Assembly: GCF_001556105.1 (NCBI RefSeq)
Contig: NZ_LSIF01000051.1
Span: 1-64,000 of the forward strand
Reading direction: 5' to 3'
Source of the DNA: Pseudoxanthomonas mexicana
Lineage (GTDB): Bacteria > Pseudomonadota > Gammaproteobacteria > Xanthomonadales > Xanthomonadaceae
DNA: 64,000 nt
A program made the position numbers and the translations under genes. How positions within the stretch are numbered: the stretch's first letter is position 1; each line of letters starts with the position of its first letter. Shown one piece after another: positions 57,559 to 64,000 of the stretch. The notes beneath the pieces are model-generated. The model made no database searches. It saw nothing but the letters and a program-made list of their open reading frames with translations, and was not told the DNA's origin.

Positions 57559-57632
57559 GAACCTATTGCGCGCCAGTGGTTGGTTGCAACGGCAACTTTT
57601 TCCCGTGCATCCCCGCCGATTCTTCGCGCATG

Positions 57633-57660
57633 AAAAAACCGCCTGTGCAGGCACAGGCGG
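57633..57660 (-). terminator. Terminator after the I78 inhibitor gene
   Basis: CCGCCTGT and ACAGGCGG pair around a GC-rich loop and are followed on the minus strand by six T residues. It lies 29 bp after the stop and isolates the gltB promoter. Confidence 0.88.
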
Positions 57661-57688
57661 CTCGTCATCGAAACCTGTCGTGTCGCTG

Positions 57689-58054
57689 TCAGCCGCAGTT
57701 GACCGACGTCGCCACGCCCTTGTCGTCGAGGATGACGTTCAGGCGGTTCGGATTGAAGTCCATCGTCGCGGCATCGCCGGGTTTCAGCGCACGGACGGCC
57801 CCGGACTTGCTGTCGTTCTTGGCCTGCTCGATGTCCTTCTCGCCCGCGGCCTTGCCGATGATCCACTGCGCCTGGGTGTCGTCGCAGGTACCGGCGAGCT
57901 CGGTGGGTGCCGGCTCCGCGGGTGCGGGCTCGGCGGCTTCGGTGGCGGCCGCCTGCGATTGCTCGGCGGCGGCGGTCTGTTCGTCGGCGTCGGGCGAAGA
58001 ACACGCAGCCAGCGACAGCGTCAGCAGCAGGGCGGGAATCGCGGCTCGGATCAT
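57689..58054 (-). CDS. I78-family peptidase-inhibitor lipoprotein
   Basis: The 121-residue protein has a lipoprotein signal with lipobox LAAC (MIRAAIPALLLTLSLAACSS), then an Ala/Glu/Pro-rich linker. The I78 domain follows: AQWIIGKAAGEKDIEQAK, AVRALKPGDAATMDFNPNRL, NVILDDKGVATSVNCG, with the two domain cysteines (GTCDD and VNCG) that usually form a disulfide. I78 proteins inhibit serine proteases such as subtilisins. It may guard the envelope against host or the cell's own secreted proteases. Confidence 0.88.
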   Translation of the reverse strand: MIRAAIPALLLTLSLAACSSPDADEQTAAAEQSQAAATEAAEPAPAEPAPTELAGTCDDTQAQWIIGKAAGEKDIEQAKNDSKSGAVRALKPGDAATMDFNPNRLNVILDDKGVATSVNCG

Positions 58055-58112
58055 GTGGAACTCCGGAAGATGGGTCTGAAGCAGAGATTACGTATCGGAC
58101 ATTCGGGACTCG

Positions 58113-59939
58113 TTAACCGGCGACGGGACGCCGGCGCTCCAGCCACCACAGCAGGCCGGCCGCGACCAGCCAGCCGAGGAACCAGGGCCAGGATGGACCG
58201 CGTGGACCTTCGGTGACGCTGGCGCGCGCAGGATCGGCGGCGGCCGTCGCGACCCGTCGCTGTGTCTGTTCGCGTACCGCCATCGCGTGCAGGTGCAGTG
58301 CCTCGTCCGCGGCGCGCACGGGGAATGGCGTGATCGTGTCGGCAACAACGAGCCGGTGCCAGCCCGCTTCGCGCGGCCAGAAGCTGGCACACCGCGCGGT
58401 GCCGGTCGCCGGATCGCGCTGCAGGCGGGTGATCGCGCCGTCCGGCGCAGCGACCGTCGCGTCGTCGTCGAGACCGCAAAGGGTTACCCGCTGCGCCACG
58501 CGCGCGTCTTCCGGCGGCACGCGCCTGGCCGCCGTCGCCATGCGTGCGAGCGTGCCGGCGGCCTGCGACCAGAGCGCGGCGTGCAGGTCCGGATGCCCCG
58601 ACAGCACCAGCGTATAGGTGTCCTGCGGCGTCCAGGCGCCGATGCGGCCGCGGCCTTCCGCACGCCACCACGCGATCGCAATCCCGTCGGCATCGCGCAG
58701 CAGCGGGATCGCGTCCGGCGAGGTGCTGCGCAGTGCGAGACGCGTCAGTGTCGGCAGTCCCGCCGGCACCGCGTCCGCATCCACCGGCGCATCCGCGCTG
58801 CCGGCGCCGCGCCGCGCACGCCAGGCATCGTCATCGGGGGCAGGGCGGGACAGCTGGAATTCGGCACCGTCGTTGCCCGCCAGCGACAGGCCCAGCATCC
58901 GCTGCACGGCCGGCGTCAACGCGCCATCGGTGCGCACCAGCACGCCAAGGCCATCGCGCACGGCGGCCGCGAGTGTCGCGCGCTGCCCGTCGCCGAGCGC
59001 GGCGGCGCTGCGCGCGTCCAGCAGCACCAGGTCGAAGCGGCGCAGCGTGTCGGTCGTCATCGGCAGTGGCGTATCGCCCAGCTGCAGTCCGCCGCCCAGG
59101 CTGACCTGCAGGTGCAGCGGAACGCCGGCATCGGTCGCCCAGCGGCGCAGGTATTTCCATTCCGCATTCGGCGCGCCGGCCAGCGCCCAGACGCGCGGCG
59201 CCGGCGCCGGCTGCGTCCACACCGGCACGCTTGCGGCATCCACTACCTTGCGCGAGGCATCCAGCACCTCGATGCGGAACGATGACGGTCCCGGCAGCCG
59301 TGCCAGTCCATCGAGCCGGAAACCGCCCAGTGCATCCGGCGCCGTAGCGCCAATGCGCTGGCCTGCGGGATCGCGAAGCACCACGGTTGCCCGCGGCACG
59401 CCATGCACGCGGCCGGTGATGGCGAAGGTGGCGCCCGGCACCACGACATCGACCGGCGCCAGCTGCACGATGCCGGTCGGCATCGGCGTGGCGGAAAAGG
59501 CGAGGCCGCGATCGCCGATGGCATCGCGGTCGCGCGCTTCCAGCCCGGTACCGACGACATGCAGCGCACGCGCGTCCGGATGCCGGCGCAGCGCCGTGCC
59601 GAGGTCGGGCACGCGTTCGGCATCGACGCCGGCGGGCGCTTCCGGTAGGGCGACACGCGGTTGTCCTTGCAGCGCCGCGGGCAGCGCGACGCGGTCCGCG
59701 TGCGCCGTCATCACCACCAGCGTGCCGGCGGTGGCGGCCTGTCGCGGCGGCAACAGGGTGAAATAGAGCAGCAGCGCGGCCGCGGGCTGCAGCAGGCACA
59801 GCAACGCGAACCGTGCCGCCGATCCACGCCGATCCCGTGGCGCGCTGCGTCGCCACAGCGCCAGGCGAACCCAGGCCATCAGCACGGCGAGTGCGAGCAG
59901 CGCAGCCAACAGCAGTGGCAGCGAGGCGGTGACGTTCAT
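58113..59939 (-). CDS. Large membrane-anchored protein of the DUF58/BatA-like operon
   Basis: The 608-residue protein has two membrane segments at the N-terminus (about 5-27 and 42-63) and one at the C-terminus (WPWFLGWLVAAGLLWWLERR), with a large periplasmic part between. The part around residues 160-230 looks like a beta domain (FAITGRVHGVPRATVVLRDP). The region 250-340 is like the glutamine-amidotransferase-like fold found in similar proteins (RFDLVLLDARSAAALGDGQR). Its ATG overlaps the stop of the upstream gene (ATGA). The open frame extends further upstream only as a shadow. It is the last gene of the operon. The function is unknown, probably an envelope complex. Confidence 0.78.
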   Translation of the reverse strand: MNVTASLPLLLAALLALAVLMAWVRLALWRRSAPRDRRGSAARFALLCLLQPAAALLLYFTLLPPRQAATAGTLVVMTAHADRVALPAALQGQPRVALPEAPAGVDAERVPDLGTALRRHPDARALHVVGTGLEARDRDAIGDRGLAFSATPMPTGIVQLAPVDVVVPGATFAITGRVHGVPRATVVLRDPAGQRIGATAPDALGGFRLDGLARLPGPSSFRIEVLDASRKVVDAASVPVWTQPAPAPRVWALAGAPNAEWKYLRRWATDAGVPLHLQVSLGGGLQLGDTPLPMTTDTLRRFDLVLLDARSAAALGDGQRATLAAAVRDGLGVLVRTDGALTPAVQRMLGLSLAGNDGAEFQLSRPAPDDDAWRARRGAGSADAPVDADAVPAGLPTLTRLALRSTSPDAIPLLRDADGIAIAWWRAEGRGRIGAWTPQDTYTLVLSGHPDLHAALWSQAAGTLARMATAARRVPPEDARVAQRVTLCGLDDDATVAAPDGAITRLQRDPATGTARCASFWPREAGWHRLVVADTITPFPVRAADEALHLHAMAVREQTQRRVATAAADPARASVTEGPRGPSWPWFLGWLVAAGLLWWLERRRPVAG

Positions 59940-62110
59940 CGCGCCGGCTCCTGCCGCAAGGCATCGAGATAACGACGACCCGCTGCGTCGGTCGCGGCGC
60001 GGCGTGGTACCTGGGCAGGCGGTTGCGCCGACGCCGACCACAGCAGCGAACGCAGCCGCTGGCGGCAAGGCGCACAGGCCGGATCGCCGCGCACCTCATC
60101 GATGGCGGCGAACAGGTCCAGTGCATCCGGCACGCGCGCTTCATTGCTGCGCAGCCAGGCCTGCAGTGCATCGAGATCGGCGCCGTCGGCCGGCACGCTG
60201 TCGTTCGCCAGCGCGGTCCAGGCGCGTGCCGGCGCCGGTGCATCGTCGTCCTGCGGGCGCGCGAGCGGGCCGAGTGCGCGCGGCACGATGCCCTTGCGGT
60301 CGCCGCCGAGCCGGCGCGTCTCGTCGATCGGCGGCAGCTCGGGGCCAACGCGTGCCAAGTAGATGCGCGTGGCCTGCTGCACCTGCTTGATGTACTCCAG
60401 CGCCTTGTACGCGAACGGCAGCGCCTGGTCCGGATGACCCTGGCGCAGGTGCAGTTCCGACTGCCACATCTGGTCCAGCGCCTTCTTCAACGTCGCGCGC
60501 GTCTCCGGGTCGAGCAGCGTCGCGGCCTCGGCGTGGTCGTGCGTGTGGCCGTAGGCTTCCAGCACGTCGGCCTCGCGACCGAAGCTGGCGCCGGTCGCGC
60601 CGGTGGCATCGTCGTGGCCATGGCCGTCGTCCGCCTTGGCGGCTTCGCCGGCATGGTCGTGGCCGTCATCGTCCGTGTGCTTGTCGTCCGCATCGTTGGT
60701 CGGCGGCGGTTGCGGCTCGCCTTCGGCTTCTTCGCCGAGGAACTGGCCGTAGCGCAGGCGCAGGATGCGCTGGTCCACGCCGATGGCGTCGGAGCGCGTG
60801 ACGAAGGTATCCGGCGGCAGGCTGCGCTTCTGCTTCTGCAGCGCTTCGGCGTCGATGATGATCTGGCGCTGGCTGCGGAAGTAGGCCGGCATCACCTTCT
60901 TCACCAGGCCTTCCAGCCCGGAGCTCTCCTGGCCGAGGTCCGCCGGCCAGCGCAGGATCAGGCCCGGGCTCTGCGCGCGCTGCGGCGACGGCGAGCGCGT
61001 GTCCTGCACGGTCAGCTGCGCGATCAGGTCGTCGCCGACGGCCATGCCGAGCGCCTTCATGTCGAGCGACGCGCTGAAGCGGCGCGCCGTCGCCGGGCCG
61101 CTGCTGCGCAACGTCATCACCTGCTCTTTGAACGCGATGTTCTCGCCGCTGCCCTGCGCGAGCGTCAGTTTCAGCGTCGCCGTCGGTGCGATGCCGTAGT
61201 CGTCGCGGGCTTCGAAGGCGAGCGGCCACTGCGTCTGTCCCACGGTGACCAGGCTGAGCCCGCGGTCCGGCGCCAGCACCTTCACTTCCGGCGCACGGTC
61301 GGGGATCGCATCGAGCCGGCGCAGCTTCGTCGGTGGCTGCCCTTCCGTGCCCGCGGCGACCACACGGTACAGCGTGGACTTCGCCAGTACGTGCGTCACG
61401 TTCCACGTGTCGCCGTCACGGGTTAGCGCGATGCGTTGGTTGTCGTGGAAGACCAGGGCGGCCGCGGTCGGTTGCGGCTCGAAACGCAACGTCCACGTCA
61501 GCCGCGAGCCGACCGGCGCCTTGGCATCCAGCGTGGGTTCCGCATGTGCGGCGATTCCGGTGTAGCCCGGTGGCGCCACATGCAGGCGCTGCGCGACGAG
61601 GTGCGGGATGCCGGGTGCGGCGGGCGCCGGTTCGTCCGACGGTGCGAGCGTGCCGCTGTCGTTCGTCCGTGCAGGCCACAGCATCGTCGCCGCGATCACG
61701 ACCGCGGCCGCGAGCCACAGCGCCGCGATGCGCGACCATGGCCACGGCGTGCGCAGGTCCGGCGCGGGCTGCACGCGCAGCCGTTCGCGCACGCGCGCCT
61801 GCTGCAGCTGCTGCAACGGCGACAGCGACGCGGGCGGTGCGAGCAGCAGGTCGGCGCTGTCGTCGAGATCCGTGCGTCGTGCGTCCAGCTGCCGCACCAG
61901 CCATGGCGTATCGAGCGCGCGCGTCCGCCGCCACGCGAAGACGGCGAGCAGCGCGATGCCGACGAGTGCCACCGCGACTGCGGCGCCAGGCGACGTCGTT
62001 CGCCACAGGATGGCGCCGACGGCGACCGGAATCGCCGCGCCCAGCAGCATCTGGCCGAGCAACGCATGTCGGCGCACCTGCGCCAGGCGATCGGTCGCCG
62101 ACAACGTCAT
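59936..62110 (-). CDS. DUF4175-like membrane protein with His/Asp-rich segment
   Basis: The 724-residue protein has two N-terminal membrane segments (about 18-60, MLLGAAIPVAVGAILW and AVAVALVGIALLAVFA) and a third near residue 130. A large extracytoplasmic beta-rich region follows (VAQRLHVAPPGYTGIA, FEARDDYGI), typical of DUF4175. After residue 470 there is an Asp/His-rich stretch (KHTDDDGHDHAGEA, DGHGHDDATG, GHTHDHAEA). A helical C-terminal part follows. Its start and stop both overlap neighbouring genes by 4 bp, so the operon is tightly coupled. Confidence 0.78.
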   Translation of the reverse strand: MTLSATDRLAQVRRHALLGQMLLGAAIPVAVGAILWRTTSPGAAVAVALVGIALLAVFAWRRTRALDTPWLVRQLDARRTDLDDSADLLLAPPASLSPLQQLQQARVRERLRVQPAPDLRTPWPWSRIAALWLAAAVVIAATMLWPARTNDSGTLAPSDEPAPAAPGIPHLVAQRLHVAPPGYTGIAAHAEPTLDAKAPVGSRLTWTLRFEPQPTAAALVFHDNQRIALTRDGDTWNVTHVLAKSTLYRVVAAGTEGQPPTKLRRLDAIPDRAPEVKVLAPDRGLSLVTVGQTQWPLAFEARDDYGIAPTATLKLTLAQGSGENIAFKEQVMTLRSSGPATARRFSASLDMKALGMAVGDDLIAQLTVQDTRSPSPQRAQSPGLILRWPADLGQESSGLEGLVKKVMPAYFRSQRQIIIDAEALQKQKRSLPPDTFVTRSDAIGVDQRILRLRYGQFLGEEAEGEPQPPPTNDADDKHTDDDGHDHAGEAAKADDGHGHDDATGATGASFGREADVLEAYGHTHDHAEAATLLDPETRATLKKALDQMWQSELHLRQGHPDQALPFAYKALEYIKQVQQATRIYLARVGPELPPIDETRRLGGDRKGIVPRALGPLARPQDDDAPAPARAWTALANDSVPADGADLDALQAWLRSNEARVPDALDLFAAIDEVRGDPACAPCRQRLRSLLWSASAQPPAQVPRRAATDAAGRRYLDALRQEPAR

Positions 62111-63270
62111 GGCGCCATGCTCCGCGTGCGATGCGTCGCCATCCAGCGTTCGACCAGCACCAGCAGCGCGATCAGCAATGCCAGCCACGGTTGCAGCTCG
62201 CGTGGCGCGACGGGATAGGTCGCGGCACCGGTCAGCGGCGCGTAGTCGGTGGCGAGTACGCGCGCAGGGGCTGAGGCTGGCGCGTCGAACAGGGCGCACA
62301 GGTGCTGCGGGAAGTCGGCTTCGACCAGGGCCGGCATGACATCGGGTCGCAGCGGCCGGGTGAAGCGCAGCACACGGCCCTTGCCGCGCGCCGACGATTC
62401 CACCAGTGCGCGGCCATCGACGTCGCGCCACGGCGTGGCATCCGCAACGAAGGCATCCAGCGTGGCGTCTTCCGCCAGCAGTGCCGTGCCGCCGGATTCG
62501 ATCCACTGCACGACCGGCGCGGGAACCGGGCCTGGCACCAGCCAGACCAGCGGCCGGGTGATCGCAGGCAAGGCGTCGTCCCGCGTGCCGATCCGCAGAG
62601 CGGATGTCGCGTCCACATTCGGCGACCACGCGCGCGCCGCAGCACGCAGGTAGCGCAATCCTGTTTCGTTGGCGGGCTCGTGGCGCACGTCCAGCGACAG
62701 CGCCGGCCGCGATGGCACGGATGGCGCTGGCATCGCGCCTTCGACCACCGTCCACGTCACCGGTCGCGACAGCACCGGCCGCTCTGCATCCGCACCCTGC
62801 AGTGCTGCCGGCACGACCACGGTCAGCGGCGTGCCCGCCGGCAGTTCGGCATCCAGCTGGCGCAGCAGGCTGCCGATGGCGGGTGTTCCTGCGGGTGCCG
62901 CGTCGTCCAGCGAGGGGAATCCGTTCGCCAGCCAGTGCAGGCGCGTGGCGGTGTCCGTCGCCTGCGAGCGCACGGCGCTGGCATCCACGCCCGGCACGAC
63001 GACGACCCACGGACGTGTGTCGTCCATGCCCGACAGCACCGGCTTCGCCAGCCACAAGGCCAGCAAGGCGAGCAGCAGCAGGCGCAGCAGCAGCAGCGGC
63101 CATTCGTCGAAGCGGATGCGGTGGCGTGGCTTCGGCTTCTGCCGCAGCCAGCGCAGCGCGGCGAAGTCGGTCGGCGTCTGTTCGTGGCGGCGAGCCAGGT
63201 GCAGCAGCAACGGCAGCAGCAGCGCCGCGAGCGCGGCGAGTCCCGCAGGCAGGAGCAGGGCGAGGCTCAT
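62107..63270 (-). CDS. BatA-domain membrane protein
   Basis: The 387-residue protein begins with the BatA N-terminal domain: a membrane segment (ALLLPAGLAALAALLLPLLLHL), then RRHEQTPTDFAALRWL and a second segment LLLLRLLLLALLALWLAKPV. A von Willebrand-like periplasmic domain follows (WVVVVPGVDASAVRS; the usual metal-site DxSxS is replaced by D-A-S). A C-terminal membrane segment (LQPWLALLIALLVLVERW) ends the protein. Bat-type proteins occur with MoxR ATPases and DUF58 proteins and affect envelope stress tolerance. It overlaps both neighbours by 4 bp. Confidence 0.85.
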   Translation of the reverse strand: MSLALLLPAGLAALAALLLPLLLHLARRHEQTPTDFAALRWLRQKPKPRHRIRFDEWPLLLLRLLLLALLALWLAKPVLSGMDDTRPWVVVVPGVDASAVRSQATDTATRLHWLANGFPSLDDAAPAGTPAIGSLLRQLDAELPAGTPLTVVVPAALQGADAERPVLSRPVTWTVVEGAMPAPSVPSRPALSLDVRHEPANETGLRYLRAAARAWSPNVDATSALRIGTRDDALPAITRPLVWLVPGPVPAPVVQWIESGGTALLAEDATLDAFVADATPWRDVDGRALVESSARGKGRVLRFTRPLRPDVMPALVEADFPQHLCALFDAPASAPARVLATDYAPLTGAATYPVAPRELQPWLALLIALLVLVERWMATHRTRSMAP

Positions 63271-64000
63271 GCGTACTCTGCCGCGTCGCGCGCGCCGAAC
63301 AGCCGCCGCAGCGGCAGGTCCAGCGGCTGGTCGGTGTAGTAGCGGGCATGGCGGATGCCGCTGGCATCCAGTCGCGCATCCAGCAGGCGCTGCGCCTCGG
63401 CGAAGCGCTGCAGGTAGTCGGCGCGCAATGCGGTGGCATCGCCCAGCAGTTCCTCGCCGGTTTCCGGATCGCGGAAGCGGTGGCCGCCGGTGAACGGAAA
63501 GTCGCGCTCCTCCGCCGTCAGCAACTGGATCGCCAGCACCTCGCGGCGGGCCGCAGCGAGGCGTTCGATCAGCGCGACCATCGCCTCGTCGAAGCCGTCG
63601 CTCAGCGCCATCACCAGATCACCGGCACCGACGCGCTCCCACACCGGCGCCAGCTTGTCGGTCGCGGGAAACACGCCGCCAGCGCTCAGTCCATGCAGTG
63701 CCAGCAGCAACTGGTCGCGCTGGCGCGCGCCGTTGCCCGGCGACACCAGGCGGACACCGTCGCCGTGCAGCACCAGCAGGCCGAAACGATCGCCCTGGCG
63801 CAGTGCCAACTCGGCGATGCAGGCGGTCAGGCGTCGTGCGGCATCGAAACGCGTGCCGCGTTCGCCATCGCGCTGGGTCATCGACGCGGTGGCATCGAGC
63901 ACGATCCACACCGTCAGCGGACTCTCGCGTTCGGCTTCGCGCACGAAGAAACGGTCCGAGCGCGCGTACAGCTTCCAGTCGATCTGGCGCAGTTCGTCGC
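63267..64000 (-). CDS. DUF58-domain protein, C-terminal part (runs off right edge)
   Basis: The visible 243 codons are the C-terminal part of a DUF58 protein. They begin with the family motif LRQIDWKLYARSDRFFVRE at the window edge. A von Willebrand A-like domain follows: WIVLDATASM (a form of the DxSxS site), ALSDGFDEAMVAL, and later DFPFTGGHRFRDPETGEELL. DUF58 proteins are usually encoded next to MoxR AAA+ ATPases, which would lie just beyond the edge. The gene ends in a 4-bp overlap with the BatA-like gene, so the four genes form one leftward operon. Confidence 0.88.
   Translation of the reverse strand, partial: DELRQIDWKLYARSDRFFVREAERESPLTVWIVLDATASMTQRDGERGTRFDAARRLTACIAELALRQGDRFGLLVLHGDGVRLVSPGNGARQRDQLLLALHGLSAGGVFPATDKLAPVWERVGAGDLVMALSDGFDEAMVALIERLAAARREVLAIQLLTAEERDFPFTGGHRFRDPETGEELLGDATALRADYLQRFAEAQRLLDARLDASGIRHARYYTDQPLDLPLRRLFGARDAAEYA

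Noticed and set aside
55032..58079. 1015-residue plus-strand frame opposite gltB
   Set aside because: It is antisense to GltB motifs, has no domain and crosses the gltB promoter and a terminator.

Overview
This window is a chromosomal segment of a high-GC gammaproteobacterium of the Xanthomonadaceae/Lysobacteraceae group (Xanthomonas, Stenotrophomonas, Pseudoxanthomonas or a close relative). The gene order dnaA-dnaN-recF-gyrB followed by a CPBP protease, an M48 lipoprotein, a TPR protein and tonB, and the protein sequences of DnaA, RecF and GyrB, match that group. The genus cannot be fixed from reading alone. The window spans the replication origin. No insertion sequence, prophage, tRNA, rRNA or CRISPR array was seen.

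Layout. 1-10,066 is the left arm, transcribed leftwards: tonB (partial), TPR protein, M48 lipoprotein, CPBP protease, gyrB, recF, dnaN, a 431-bp oriC region with DnaA boxes, and dnaA. Two perfect parS palindromes lie inside recF and a near-perfect third lies just after dnaN. 10,067-14,151 is the right arm, transcribed rightwards: rpmH, rnpA, yidC, mnmE, with yidD absent. 14,386-23,395 carries a lipoprotein with a TonB C-terminal domain, a NatAB-type ABC exporter with an upstream TAP-like hydrolase, a ferredoxin-NADP reductase, a YadGH-type exporter with a PanE-like reductase, and tatD. 23,558-35,625 holds hrpB (with a palindromic repeat embedded in frame), rluE, an exported methyltransferase, a CurA-like reductase, a HExxH exported protein, a Pat-type protein acetyltransferase, aceK and a LysR regulator.

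36,113-49,136 holds a gamma-glutamylcyclotransferase-like gene, a Roadblock/Roadblock/GTPase cassette, a monomeric isocitrate dehydrogenase, a LysM protein, queF, a chagasin-type inhibitor, an MltB-like transglycosylase, a YeaD-like mutarotase, an MFS transporter, a PepSY protein and a BenE-type transporter. 49,246-58,054 holds a methylglyoxal synthase with a duplicated domain, an alcohol dehydrogenase, gltD and gltB, and an I78 inhibitor lipoprotein. 58,113-64,000 is a leftward four-gene envelope operon (DUF58, BatA-like, DUF4175-like, large membrane protein) that runs off the right end.

The most unusual items are the tandem-domain methylglyoxal synthase; the compact conservon-like Roadblock/GTPase operon; a repeat translated inside hrpB; and a family of four inverted repeats with a GGAGCGACGT-type core, two copies of which supply the stop codon of the preceding gene. 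Gene starts were trimmed from the longest open frames by signal peptides, ribosome binding sites, stop/start overlaps and family start positions.
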